Shown: positions 24,811 to 36,900, numbered from the stretch's first letter. The stretch is 64,000 bases of DNA from Macrotis lagotis (GCF_037893015.1 NC_133666.1:661063482-661127481); one strand, 5' to 3'. Made by a program: numbers and translations. Notes: generated by a model not told the origin, from the sequence alone.

Positions 24811-26525
24811 GTACTGACCCAACACTGTTTTGGTTCATTCCTACAAAACCCATCACCTGCAACCTTGTCTAAAGAGGGCCCTTTCCAGGGCAGTAGTAGA
24901 GCCAGTTTATTTCCTGATCAAGCAAGTCAATGTCTAGATTTTTAGAGTGAGCATTAACACCTTGAAAATCAAGAAATGCTACAAATCAGGGCTTGATGTA
25001 GTGTTTCATTGATTGTATAAATATAAGAAAATAGTGGAGAAAATATTAATAATGCATATTAAACTTAAAAAGTGTGATCCATTTGTGTATCCATTTGTTT
25101 GGACACGCCGGTACCACACCCCATCCACTTTCACCTTTCTTGCTTCCCTCCCAGAGGAATACTGCTCATCCCTGCCAGGAAATACTCAAAGGGGAAAAAA
25201 GGTATCCTCAGTTTCTCCAACTGCACCACCTGCACCCTTAATATTTTCCTGTGGACAGAGATGGTACCACCAAACTCTCAGGTGCTAGTTTCAAAGAGTG
25301 AGGCCAGCAGTTAACTGCCAGCAGTTTGATATGAGAGAGGGGAAACTCAGCTGCTATCATTCCTGAACCACTCTTTTCTAAGGAAAGCAACAGGTCTGAA
25401 AAAAAATATGAGATAAACGGAATGTAGCATTTTGTCTTGAGACTATCAAACCAAGGCAAATGAAATAGGTGTCGACCCTGCAAATCCCTATCTTACAATT
25501 CATTCTCACTTGAAGGTTTACAAAGCAGTTTTCTTCATAACAACTGCTAGAGGTAGGTCAAATATTGAGTTATTTGACCTGGATCTGCAACTTGCCTACA
25601 TAAGCTTGGGCCAGTCCTTTTATTTGTTCTCTCTGAGCCTTAGTTTCCACCTCTGCGCAATGAATGGACTAGATGAAATGATCAAAGTTCTCTCCTAGAG
25701 CAGATTGCTATTATCATCCCCATTTGACTGAAGAGAAGAGTGAAGCTCAGAAAGGTAGTTTCCTGATAGGACTTAGAACCACAGATCCTGAGATAGGATG
25801 TTCATACTATATAAAATAACATTAATTTAGATAGGATTGTTATTTTTATTATATTGACTCAACCTATCCATGAACAATTGATAACTTCCCAATTTTTTAG
25901 ATCTGACTTTATTTGTATGAAGTGTGGGATGTTCTTAAGGTCATCTGAGAACCTCTCATTCTAAAGCCTACAGATCTCTGCAGGTACCTAGTTATAAAGC
26001 AATCGTATTATAGGAACTGAAGCACTCCAAGACTGAATCATGGGCACTTGTGTGACCTTGGGCAAGTCACATAAGTCTTAGAAAGATTTTGTGAAGCACT
26101 AATTTTATAAAAAAGAAAAATGGAACAATCTCTGCTCTCAAGAAGTTTAGTATATGGAATAAGTTTTTTCAGGAAGTGGGAACCTGATCTATGTGCTACA
26201 GCATGTCCCAAGTCTTAGTTCAGTTTACAGCTTCAGTAACTTAAATGTTCCCTAAGAATTTTTAGGACACTTAATACGTCCCTTTCTTGCAACAAATTTT
26301 GTTAAATTTTCTTATTTACTGAGTCTGACAGGACTTAAACTTCTGTCCCTAAACTCAGTGAGATAAACTTACAGAGCTCACTTGCATATGATACCTAATG
26401 GGGATAGATAGATAAGATAGATGCTAGAGACAAGTAAAGAAAAAGAATAGCTTGGATAGATTAGATTGATAAATAGACAGATGATAGATATAGATATATA
26501 AGTATCTATCTAAATATAAAGTGCA

Positions 26526-26690
26526 GGGGTGGCTAGGTGGCACAGTGGATAGAGCCCTGGAGTCAGGAGTACCTGAGTTCAAATCCGGCCTCAGACACTT
26601 AATAATTACCTAGCTGTGTGGCCTTGGGCAAGCCACTTAACCCCATTTGCCTTGCAAAAGCCTAAAAATATTAAAAATAAAAAAAAATAA
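26526..26690 (+). repeat. tRNA-derived SINE (MAR1/WSINE1-type)
   Basis: The element has a typical head (ggggtggctaggtggcacag), a short internal deletion after 'gatagagc', the standard core and an A-rich tail with T interruptions. The target-site duplication is unclear (taaagtgca versus taaaatgca). Confidence 0.88.
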
Positions 26691-27117
26691 AATGCAAAAC
26701 AATGCATATCTTTTTTCATTCAGTCCTTACAACAACCTTATAAAGCAGTGTTATGATTGTTTCCCATTTTACAGGTGAAGAAATTGAAAGTAAAATAGAT
26801 AAATGATTTGCCTAGGATCATATATCTAATAATGTCTAAATTAGAATTTGAACAAAAATTTTACTGACTCTAAGTCTAATTCTTTATCTATGACATGTAT
26901 GACACTTTCACCTTGTATTCATTTTCTTAGAATTATAAATATTTTTATGGTAATGGTAAAGGTATTAACTTTTTACTTACAACTTGATTCAAGAAACATT
27001 AATAAATCACCTACTCTGTGCATGCTAGATGGTGAGTTATTTGATCCAAAATGGAAAAATCCCTACCCTTAGAATTTTTCATTGTATTTTCAAGTTTTTG
27101 AAGATACCTATGGTCCT

Positions 27118-27395
27118 ATGTAGGTGGTACAATGGATAGAGTTCTGGGCCTATAGTCAGAAAGACTGGAGTTCAAACCCAGTCTGTCACATGTTGTGTGG
27201 CCTGGATAAGTTACTTAACCCTATTTGCCTCAGTTTCCCTAATCTGTAAAGTGGACTAGAGAAAGAAATAGCAAACCACTCTAGTATATTTGCCAAAAAA
27301 AATAACAAGCAAAAACCTCATGGATAGTATGATGCAAGGAGTATAAGATTCAGACACAATTGAACAACTGGGCCACAGTGGTCCCAGAGGTCCTT
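27118..27395 (+). repeat. MAR1-like CORE-SINE, long form
   Basis: It starts 'taggtggtacaatggataga' and continues with 'cagtttccctaatctgtaaa' and 'agcaaaccactctagtatat'. It ends with the 'gacacaattgaacaactg' tail typical of the longer marsupial form. Related copies are at about 30645-30870 and 32085-32315. Confidence 0.75.
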
Positions 27396-28099
27396 ATGCT
27401 CTAAAAATAAAAATCTCCCATTAAGGAAATTCTAGACTAATGACAGAAGATCATCAGTTTAGAGTTGGAAGGGTCCAGTTAGTCCAGACCATTTACAAAA
27501 TGAGGAAACAAACTCAGAGAAGTTTATGTGACTTCTCCAAGGTCACACAAGTGAACTTAACTCAATCGTGTGATTCTAAATGCAGTGCTCCACATTTTTC
27601 CAAAAAGAACAGTGAATTCAGAGCTAAAATGGCCCTTAGAGATCATCTGCTCCTATCACTTTATCTTGGAGATAAAGAAACTAAGACCAAAAGGCTGGAA
27701 ATGATTTCTCCCAGTTTATAGTAAGCTTATAATTAGTTGCAAATTTGGAATCAACCTTAGTTCTTTTGAGTGTAGACCCTTTTTGCCAACCAATCCAATC
27801 ACCAATTACGCATTGTTTCCCCACTATGTGTGTACAATACATACTAAGGAAAAAAAAAGACAAAACAAAACCAATCCCTGCCCTTAAAGAAATGACAATC
27901 TACTAAATGTATAGGAACACATAAAGAAATAATCATTTGAGGAAGAAAGAGTGAGCATTATCAGTTAAGAGGAATTGCAAGATAAAAGGATATTATACAA
28001 GATTATAATTATATATATAAATTAATGTAACTAGTCAGTTTTGCGATATGCTGTCAAAGAAAATAGACAAGAAAATAGATCTGAACAAGATATATAGCA

Positions 28100-28385
28100 C
28101 TCCTTCCTTCCCTTTCTCCCTCTCTTTTCTTTTAATCTCTCTTTTCCCCACTCTTCCTAACTTCTTCCCTTCTTTCTTCTTCCTCTTTTCCTCCTTTCCA
28201 GCCTTCCACCTTCCCTTATCCTTCCTTCTTTTCTTGCTCCTTTTCTTTCTGCCTCTGTTCCTTCTCTTCTTTCCTCCCTCCCTCCCTCCCTCCCTTCCTT
28301 CCTTCCTTCCTTCCTTCCTTCCTTCCTTCCTTCCTTCCTTCCTTCCTTCCTCCCTCCCTCCCTCCCTCCCTCCCTCCTCCCTTAC
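28100..28385 (+). repeat. Polypyrimidine tract with (CCTT)n/(CCCT)n core
   Basis: The block is almost pure C/T. Its core at about 28273-28378 is tandem CCCT, then CCTT, then CCCT units. It gives a spurious serine/leucine/proline-rich open frame on this strand. Confidence 0.95.
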
Positions 28386-28704
28386 ACCTTCCTACTTCCT
28401 GACCTTCTGTAAATTCTCTTTATTTAAATTTAACAAGCGTTTCTTAAGTACCTGCACTATATACTGGACTAGATCCTAAGGCTATAGGGACAAAATTGAA
28501 ATAGTCTGTCCACATGTAGCTTATACTCTGTATAGTTTTGTGCCATCCTCAATAAGCAGGGGGGCAAACTTGCTTCAGAGGACAAATACATATTACCATT
28601 TCTCAGATAACCACATAGAGGAAAACAGTATTGTCAAATTTATTTTCACAACTATTGCTTCATTACATCCTAAAGCTGACTTCTTTTCCTTCCTCTCTTT
28701 ACAG

Positions 28705-28776
28705 GCAGAACTGACATTTTGTACAGGAGACATTATTACTGTGTTTGGTGAAATTGATGAAGATGGATTTTACTAT
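28705..28776 (+). CDS. RIMBP2: RIMBP2 exon: middle of third SH3 domain
   Basis: This is a 72-nt exon of 24 codons, phase 0 at both ends, with acceptor ctctctttacag and a strong donor TAT|gtaagt. It encodes AELTFCTGDIITVFGEIDED followed by GFYY, the central strands of SH3-III. The exon is symmetric, but skipping it would destroy the SH3 fold. A GT-rich repeat starts about 40 bases after the donor. Confidence 0.97.
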
Positions 28777-28815
28777 GTAAGTTTTAAATGTTCCAAAAGA
28801 AGTTATTCTTGGGTT

Positions 28816-28844
28816 ATATGTGTGTATGTGTATGTGCATGTATA

Positions 28845-28875
<31 letters not shown>

Positions 28876-28948
28876 GTTTCCCCCTGAAAGAAGAGGGACT
28901 CATTTGAATTATAGAAAATCTAGTTAACAAATTTTGCCTGCGTTTTTT

Positions 28949-29000
<52 letters not shown>
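28816..29000 (+). repeat. GT-rich microsatellites: (GTATGT)n and (GT)n
   Basis: GTATGT-type units run through 28816-28877. A pure GT run of about 24 units occupies 28953-29000. Confidence 0.96.
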
Positions 29001-29004
<4 letters not shown>

Positions 29005-32000
29005 CACTCACCTGTGAAGGCAGCAAGGTGTAATGTATAGAGTTGATCCTTGATTCAGGAAGACCTAGATTCAAATCTGTTCCTGATACATACTGTCTAT
29101 ATGTCCCTGTGTGACTCCCCTTACTCTAGGCACTTTCTAAGATTCAGAGAAGGTACCAACTTGGAAGAAGGGAGAGAGGGAAATGGAGAGAAGGGAGAGG
29201 AAGGGTGGGGAGAAGGAGAGAAAGGGACAGAGGGAGAGAGAGAGGAGAAAGAAAGAGAGGAAGAGAAGGAAAGAAAGAATGAAAAAATATAATTTCCATT
29301 CATTAAGATAATATATCTATTCTCTGATCTGCTTTCTTTTGTATCATGGCTAATATGGAAATGTTTTCCATGAGTAAACATGTATAATCTACATCAAATT
29401 GCCTTTTCAAAGAAGGGGAGAATTTGGAACTCAAAATTTTGTAAATGAATGCTAAAATTTTTGTTTCCATGTAATTAGAAAAAAATTAAAATTAAATGTC
29501 AAAAAGATAATATATTCATTGAAGAACAGAAAAATATTATTTTATAGATGTATCCACACATATAAATCTATTTTAATTTAATTCTAAAAGGACTCATTAA
29601 ACACTTGCAATGTGTTAGCTGTAAGGTAGTGTAGAGCCAGCTTCTGAGCTTGGAAGACTTGGATTTCAGTCTGGCCTCTAAAACATATTGCCTGGTGACA
29701 GCACTCAGTAGCCCACAGGACACTCTCTAAGATTCTAAGTCACAGAGAATGTGCTCATCTTCATTGTGGGAGGTATGAAGAAATCACAGGTTTCATGCAG
29801 GAGCTCAAAGTGTATCATAAAATGTATCAGCTACTGTGCTAGAATAGAACCAGAGATAAAAGAAAAAAGTGACAACAGACCCTGTTCTCAAGGAGCTGAT
29901 ATTCAATTTGAAGATAAGGAGAAACAGCTTCGTACATATAGTCAACAAAAAATATATTGAAATTACTGATTGAAAGAGGTACTCAACCTGTGATTTCGTG
30001 GATATAGACATCTCCTAGGTAAGGAAACTCCCATTCTTAATGTAGATACAAAATCATTCAAAGTGTGAGACAAATAATTAATAAGTCTAAAATAATAACT
30101 CTTCTTCCAAAGCTTCATTGTAGAACAAAATCTAGCAACAAGTATCATTAGTTCTCTGACTCTGTATAGAATTTCTCTTTTTGGATCTGAGAAAGAATCC
30201 AAAGTGGGGTGGAGTAGAGTATAAATATGTCTCCTGTCCCTGGTTGGGATAAGTATGTTCTCGCCAAACCTTATTTGTCAATAAGAGCTTTAGCTGCTAT
30301 GAGTGAAATCAAATTCTTTCCAAGGACAAATTAAAGGAATTCATTTAGATTCTCAAATGTTATGCCACTAGGGCAGAAACTCTAGTGGGTACTACTAGGT
30401 TAGAACAGCATCCTGAATAGCCCAAGAGCCAGAGTATGTTCATCATCATAGACATGAGCCAAGGTAGGAGAAGCCCATCCCTGCCTGGATTAAGTGGGGT
30501 CAAAAGCATTTCTCACCCACAGTATTTCTCCAAACCTCTCTGCTAAGCTAAAGGGGGGGGGCGTGTTCTGTGTTGTAAGAACAAATGCAAAATAATCAGG
30601 TATTCTTGACATACAAATCATCACTAGCACTTACACAATGCTTTCAAGCTGCAAGGTGACATAGTGGACAGAGGTCTTGGAGTCTTTGAGTTCAAATCTA
30701 GCCTCAGACACATCCTAACTATGACCCTGGACAAGTCACTTAACCCTGTTTGTCTCAGTTTCCTCATCTGTGAAATGAGCTGGAGTAGTAAATGGGAATA
30801 TCTTTGTCAATAAATCCCCAAATGGAGTCATGGAGAGTTGGACACATCTGAAACAACTCAACAACAACAATGTATGGTGCTTTACAAAAACTTATCTTAG
30901 CCTAACAGTAGGAGGTAGGTGCTATTCTTGTTTCTGTTTTATTGATTAGGAGACTGAAGCAAACAGGGTGAAGTGATCCAGGTTCACACAGCTAGTAAGC
31001 TTCTGAGGCCAAATTTGAATTCAGGTCCTCCTGAATAGCTGGTGCTCTATGTACTGCACAACTTAGATGCTCATTCTGAGTAATTCTGAGTAGCAAACAC
31101 TGTTCAGGGCTGAAGATACAAATAAAGCAACAGAAATGGTCCATGACCTCATGGAATTTACAATCTGACCAGAACTACACATGGCCAGGGAGAGGCACTT
31201 TTGTTAGAATCTTATATATTATAAAATAGATAATATCCACTAAAATCCACCCCAATCCCATCATGCAAGCAACATTGATTCTTAACAGCTGCTGTCACTG
31301 AAGATCATCAAATCCACCAAGCATTAAAGATTTCTAGTGTGAGCCTGTTTAGTGCTGGCCTGTCTAGGATAGCCTGTCATCTCAGGACTAGCCTGGATAT
31401 GTTTGGAGAGGCTTTTGACCTAAGGGTTGGGTACCAGGGGATGAATATTTTTTGTGATCTCAGTATTTCTTATAACTGTCTCATCTAGCAGACATTTTGA
31501 CATACATCAATACAGTGTACCCCCTTGACAACAGAATCACACTCTTAGATTCTTGGAGTTAAGTAGTTTATAAGTTACTTAGACTCATTTATTAAAGACA
31601 TTTATAAACATCAGATAAAACTAATTGCTCTTACTATTCACATTCATGTGCAATTTGGTTCAACTTCATTTCTAATGCACATGAACTATCACAATGAACT
31701 TATCTAGATTCAGAGAAGTACAGGAATTCACAGAAAGGAACATCAAATTTTATCCAGTTTATCAACCCCCCTCTTTTTATCAGCTGAGGAAACTGAGGAA
31801 CAGAGAGGTTTAAGTGATTTACCCACAGTCATTTTAAATCCTTATTATTAAGTGACACTTGAGTAGCAGGACATTGAAATGTTTCTGGAATTGGCCTTGT
31901 TCATCTTTGATGGGATTAGTTGACCAGAAACTTCCAATTACTTCTTTTCCATTCATTCACATTTCCAGGTCTAAAATACTAGCTCTGAATAATTAGGGAC

Positions 32001-32431
32001 TATTATTTGAATAACCCCCTGATATTTAAAACAGTCAAATATTCAAATGGAGTTAAAATTTGAAAAATGAAAATATAATCATGGTGAACTAGATGGACTG
32101 CTAGGCAGGAATTCGGGAAAAATCAGCTTCCTTACATCAAATCTAGCCTCAGGCACTTCCTAACTGTGTGACCCTGGCCAAGTCTTTTGATTTTATTTGT
32201 CTGTTTTCTCATCTGTCAAATGAGCTAGAGAAGGAAATAGCAAATTACTCTAGTATATTTGCCAAGAAAACACCAAATGGGGTCAAAATGGCTAAAAACA
32301 ATAACAAAAATATAATTATATTGAAATACAGCACGGTATAGTATATAAAGAGTTGGCTCAGAATCATGAAAACTTGGGTGTAAGTCTTACCTCTAATGCA
32401 TAGTTATGTGGCCAAGACTGTTATTTAATTC

Positions 32432-32612
32432 TTCCAGGTGCCTCTTTTTTAAAAAAAAAATTATTATTTAAGGCAATGGAATTGAGTGACTTGCCCAAGG
32501 TCAAACAGCTGGGCAATTACTGTCTAAGTCTGGATTTGAACTCAGGTCTTCCTGACTCCAGGGCCAGGGCTCTATCCACTGCACCATCTAGCTTCCCCCT
32601 TCCAGGTATCTC
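32432..32612 (-). repeat. tRNA-derived SINE, antisense, with imperfect 13-bp TSD
   Basis: The reverse-oriented body is 32445-32599, with the poly(T) side at its left end and 'ccactgcaccatctagcttc' at its right. The flanks ttccaggtgcctc and ttccaggtatctc are diverged direct repeats. Confidence 0.88.
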
Positions 32613-32832
32613 TAAGTTGAGATTAGTTGATCATCTACTTTGGTAGGAGTTTTTTTCAGCAGTATTTCTCTACACTGATGAAGTCATAGGCCTAACTACT
32701 AGCAATAATAGTGCTAATAATACTACCACTTGAATTGAATTAATAATTAGGAGGAAATAAAAGACTTAATCTTAGAAGACAATAATTAATGATTTCTTTC
32801 TCTTCCCATGCACACATTTTTCTATATCATAG

Positions 32833-32967
32833 GGAGAGCTAAATGGACAAAAGGGCCTAGTCCCTTCAAACTTTCTGGAAGAAGTGCCTGATGACGTTGA
32901 AGTCTACCTTTCGGATACACCATCCCGTTATTCTCAAGATGTCCCAATGCGTACCAAGGCTAAAAGG
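32833..32967 (+). CDS. RIMBP2: RIMBP2 exon: end of third SH3 domain
   Basis: This 135-nt, 45-codon exon is phase 0 at both ends, with acceptor tatatcatag and donor AGG|gtaagc. It encodes GELNGQKGLVPSNFLEEVPD (the last SH3 strands, with the GLVPSNF motif) and then DDVEVYLSDTPSRYSQDVPM and RTKAKR. After this donor the transcript can end in three ways: read-through (VSSCITYF then stop), the short exon at 33532, or the long exon at 35306. Confidence 0.97.
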
Positions 32968-33531
32968 GTAAGCAGTTGTATTACATATTTTTAATATATG
33001 TTCCAGTCTTTCATATATGTTGTCTCATGTTTTTCTCTATGTGGACATTTTACACTTGGTGGGTTTGGAGTGGGGTGGGAGAAATGTACCACCTGAAGCA
33101 TTGCAATATGTTCTTCTGCTAGTTGCTCAGTATTGGAATCTGAAATTTTAAACTCGATTTTATTTGCTTTAACAAACAGTTCCATTTTAATTCTAATTTT
33201 GTCAACTTTTATTCATAAAGGAGCTTCCCATGTGTTACATAGACCATAAAACAGAAAATATGATAAAACAAAAAAATGACAATAGCTTTTCTTTATAGAG
33301 AAAACCTAAATTAATTTTGGTGAGCAATGATTGTTATTTGCTTACTTCCATTAAAGTCTATCAATTTCCCTCTAACATTAACATTAGTGTACTACTTCCT
33401 ATACTTTTTTTTAATCTGAGATTACATTCGTGTTGAGTGTTTCATCTTTATTTTGTTTCATCACTTCAAGTTTTTCTATATTATATATTTTATATATATT
33501 TTTATTTCTTTGCTCATCTGCTTGGAAACAG

Positions 33532-33558
33532 AAGAAGAGTGTTCATTTCACACCTTAA
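33532..33558 (+). CDS. RIMBP2: RIMBP2 alternative terminal exon (KKSVHFTP)
   Basis: After the acceptor cttggaaacag the phase-0 frame reads KKSVHFTP and stops at TAA 33556-33558. I recognise AKRKKSVHFTP as a known RIM-BP2 C terminus. As a terminal exon it would continue as 3' UTR. Candidate AATAAA hexamers follow at 34276-34281, 34448-34453, 34569-34574 and 34807-34812, but I cannot tell which is used. Confidence 0.82.
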   Translation, partial: KKSVHFTP

Positions 33559-35305
33559 TAAGGCAATGTAGCCTTCACGTAAGTGAGCAACTGAAGATAC
33601 CAATAAGATACCCATTTAAACTACCTTGCAATAACTAATGCAGTAGTCTTAAGATTTAACTTGGGTTTCAGAAAAAGAAATATGTCTCAAAAAATCATTG
33701 GCCCAAAAATCTGAGGATGTTGCTTTTTTCTCATTTATGAAGCTTACCTGAATTTGTCATAAAACAAATTCACTTGTGTTCATGCCTCACTACCATATTG
33801 TAACCAATTCATGAAAAGGTCAACATTTGGAACATATTTCTTAATGAAGAAAGCATTTCTGTTTACGTAGAGAAGTGTTCCAATGTCTAAGGATTCTAAA
33901 AAGCAAAAGCTGCAGATTGCATTGTTAGCCAATCCCTGAAAAAAAAAGACATAGTCCATTACTTGGAAAGCCTTTTATCTATCCCTCCAAATAATTAATA
34001 AGAAGATTATAATTCACATGAATAGTTTAATCATGTTTACCTGGAGTTGTCTAGTAACATTAGCAACCTCAAATCCTGGCTTGAACTACCTAGAAATGTT
34101 TTCTCAGGCAGTTCAACTTCTGAACCTACAAAACATGATGCTATATAGTCCATAACAAACATTTAAAAACAAAGAAACAAATCAACCAACTTCTGGGAAA
34201 CACTGAATAGTGTTTGGTTTACCAATGCAATGTTAACTGTCATGGATCATGCAGCTCAGTGGATGAATGCATTAGAATAAATACATGGTATCTTCAGGTG
34301 TACTTGGGATGCTTTACTAAGTTATTTTCCATTAGAATTAGGCCTTGATTTTTAAATCCAAGGAAGCTTGAAGACCCTTGGCTAAATGTTATTTTCTGTA
34401 GAACAAGGAACATTTTCTATTAGAATAATACAAAAATTTTATATTAGAATAAAGCATGGCCTAAAATAATGAGGGCTGTGGGAAAAGTGAATTCTATGAT
34501 GTACATTAAAACATGCCTCTAACTGTGTAGCCTCCTTTAGGCAAACAGGAACTGCATTGTATAATCAGAATAAAAGAATTCTACTGCTAGGGTTCAAGGA
34601 CTGGCATTATATCTAAAATATCCTGAAATGTTCCCAAATCCTAATCACTGAGAAATACCCATCTTCAATTTAAGATATACAAAGCACACTCTCAAAACAA
34701 TAAGGGCCTTTAAGCTTTCTTTGATTGCAATTAAGGTTCATTTTAGTTCTTTTTCTTTTTAACCAATGTGCCATCTCTCTCCAATATATATATATACATA
34801 CAGCACAATAAATTGTGCAAAATGGATTCAAGGACATCAGAATTTTACATCTTCAAGTAGTGTTTTTTGTTTTGTTTGTTTTGTTTGAATACAGTAGGAA
34901 TTCCTTTGGGAAATTTTGTTCCCAAGATTCAATTACTGGTCCTTAGCCCATTGTAGTTATCCTGGGCTAACTGTTCTGTTGATTCAAAAAAATTCAAATT
35001 ATCCTTTGCGGAAATTTTCTTTTTTTTTTCTTTTTTTCTTTCGCCATTATTTTGGCAAAATGAAATGTGGCAATTGTTCAGAACCATTAGGTCCCCAAAG
35101 CATGTGTCTTAACGCTTGGTGGCCGTTGTACTTTGGGAGGTGACGCTTATATGTAATTTGCCTTTGGTATATTTTAAGCCACTGATAAAAGAAGTGAGTC
35201 TTTTTGCCCCCTTTGGTGGGAAATGGGACCTTAAGATATAAACCCCACTGAGTTGATGTTGTTGGCTTTCAAACATTCAATAAACTGTCACAATATACCT
35301 AATAG
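33559..35305 (+). other. Alternative RIMBP2 3' UTR and/or intron
   Basis: Between the short terminal exon and the last exon there are no SINE or LINE traces I can see. This contrasts with every other intron of similar size here. It fits use as 3' UTR of the short isoform, or conserved regulatory sequence. Confidence 0.45.
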
Positions 35306-35494
35306 GTTCCTCCTGAGAATACAGGTACGTCAAGGAGAGCACCATCCCCCACAGTCCATCTCCATTCTGGGTCACCTCCGTCATCTATGGGTTCTGGTAG
35401 TCCTGGGAGAGGCAGGGAAAGGGCCTCGAAAAAGAAAAAGGGTCTGCTTTCCAAAGGGAAGAAACTTCTGAGAAAACTGGGTGCAGTGAAGTGA
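35306..35494 (+). CDS. RIMBP2: RIMBP2 last exon: long alternative C terminus
   Basis: After the acceptor tacctaatag the phase-0 frame encodes 62 residues and stops at TGA 35492-35494. The peptide starts VPPENTGTSRRAPSPTVHLH, continues with a Ser/Pro/Gly-rich stretch (GSPPSSMGSGSPGRGRERAS) and ends in a highly basic tail (KKKKGLLSKGKKLLRKLGAV plus a final K). The tail looks amphipathic and could contact membrane or acidic partners, but that is inference. It replaces the short KKSVHFTP ending. Confidence 0.88.
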   Translation, partial: VPPENTGTSRRAPSPTVHLHSGSPPSSMGSGSPGRGRERASKKKKGLLSKGKKLLRKLGAVK

Positions 35495-36900
35495 CCTGTG
35501 TACTTCTGGACGACTTGTAACGCCTGGCCTGTGTAATTTCCTTTCATCCCAAACTAGGGCTTTCATGACTCACTAAAGTACTTTCGAAAAACCATCTCCT
35601 TTTTTCCCCCTGCCTTTCTGACATCAGTAGGAAAAAAATGCAATTTTGCACTGTGGTCCACTTTAACTGACTGCAAGAATAAAGTGGGCCTGTTGTTCTT
35701 TCCAAGTCATTGTTGCCAATCTGCTCTGATTTTCCAAAAGATGATTTGTTGGGGAGGGGGGAACCATTAAACAAGTGGATGAGTAGCGACTGGGATAGCC
35801 CACTCCCCATCTACAATATCTCATCTCTTTGCATTTGTTACCTGCCCTTAAAGGGATGATTTCAAGTTTCTCCTTTCCCAAATGCTTGCCTCATGATGCG
35901 TAATTGTCACTTAACTATGGTCTTGAAATTCCTAGTTTATTCAGCCTTGATGTTCTGCCTTATAAAATGCACAGTGATTTGTACTGTCTAGTAAATATAC
36001 AGTGTATACTTTGTATGTGTTCTACATTCAAATGTCTTCATTCTCATTGAAACACGAGTTTGAAATCAAATAACCTGTTACTGGATCCATTTAATGTCTG
36101 TAATTTGGGAAAAAAAAAGAAAAAAAAGTTATTTCTTTTTCATTTTATTTTAGACATTGGACTGAGTTCACTGATTGGGGAAAAAAAAGGAATTCCAGAT
36201 ACAACCTAAATATAAAAATCTCATGTCCTATAAGTCATTCAAAAATAAAAATCAAAACACTTTAAAAAACTTTCTTTGGATTACTCTCTTCTATGTAATG
36301 TCTGAGTCCTCCAATCTGCTGGAAAGCAACCATTTTTGCCCCTTCCGTGTCCTTCCGTAGCTGTGCAAGTTTTGGTTCAATCATTTTTCATTTTATTGAT
36401 GTTAGCGTGAAATACACGGAAATGGGCTCATTAATGAGGTGTCACGTGTGCATGTGTGTCTATAACACTACATCAGACACAAAAGCACGAGGAAAGCATC
36501 CTAAAATTTTGAGCCCAGCTGCTTCCATGCCCATTTTTCAGTATTGGCATCTGCTGAACAAAAGCGGTCTTACCAGTTGCTGGCCAATCTATTTGGCAGT
36601 AGCTCTTTTGTAACTCTTGTCCCCTTGAAAATTGTTTTTACTGTTTATACATACTTTTCAGACTGCCTTTCTTTTGTAATTTATGAAAGGTTTATAAATG
36701 ATCAAAGCTTCCCCCCATTGTGTCTTCAAAGAACTCGACTGTAAATTATTGTAAAAAAAAGCGATAATTTGTGTGTGCTAGATGTATGAAATTCAAGACA
36801 ACTACTGGCCTAAACTTGTGGTTAAATATTGTGTGGGTGTGTGCATGTGTACAGTTCATGTAAAATATTTTATGTAAATAAAATATTTGATATTTTATAG
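35495..36900 (+). other. RIMBP2: RIMBP2 3' UTR
   Basis: Repeat-free sequence runs from the stop codon to a poly(A) signal at 36877-36882. It is AT-rich with long T and A runs. Small open frames within it have no coding character. Confidence 0.75.
36877..36882 (+). promoter_or_regulatory. RIMBP2: AATAAA poly(A) signal of RIMBP2
   Basis: AATAAA sits in 'atgtaaataaaatatttgat', with likely cleavage near 36897-36905. A G/T-rich stretch (gttgttgagacatttctttg) follows. A Pumilio-type TGTAAATA overlaps its 5' side (36873-36880). Confidence 0.75.

Larger units (their letters stand above)
24811..28704 (+). other. RIMBP2 intron
   Basis: Repeats include GATA/TAGA-rich sequence (26404-26520), a SINE (26526-26690), a MAR1-like element (27118-27395), another CORE-SINE (27440-27720) and a long pyrimidine tract with a CCTT/CCCT core (28100-28385). 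No exon is evident. Confidence 0.6.
28777..32832 (+). other. RIMBP2 intron
   Basis: The intron begins with GT-rich repeats (28816-28877 and 28953-29000) and then a purine-rich block (29160-29290). It holds MIR-like traces near 29600-29740, long-form MAR1-like elements (30645-30870 and 32085-32315), another CORE-SINE (about 30890-31070) and an antisense SINE (32445-32599). No exon is evident. Confidence 0.6.
1..36900 (+). other. RIMBP2: RIMBP2 gene, 3' half (gene span)
   Basis: The span covers the exons listed separately below, their introns and the 3' UTR. Conceptual splicing gives an acidic linker, two consecutive SH3 domains and a basic C terminus in the order expected for RIM-binding protein 2. 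RIM-BPs link RIM proteins and voltage-gated calcium channels at the presynaptic active zone through SH3 domains that bind proline-rich motifs. The N-terminal coiled coil, first SH3 and FN3 repeats are not in the window, so the gene starts upstream of position 1. The convergent PIWIL1 gene downstream matches the human 12q24.33 arrangement and supports RIMBP2 rather than a paralogue. Confidence 0.93.

Noticed and set aside
25013-25314. Possible exon with a good acceptor (cttccctcccag) before 25155 and a nearby gt
   Set aside because: Its length (47 nt) would break the frame between 24810 and 28705, and no conserved peptide is seen.
28048-28479. Forward open frame of 143 codons rich in S, L and P
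   Set aside because: It is an artefact of the CCTT/CCCT tract, which has no stop codons in this frame.
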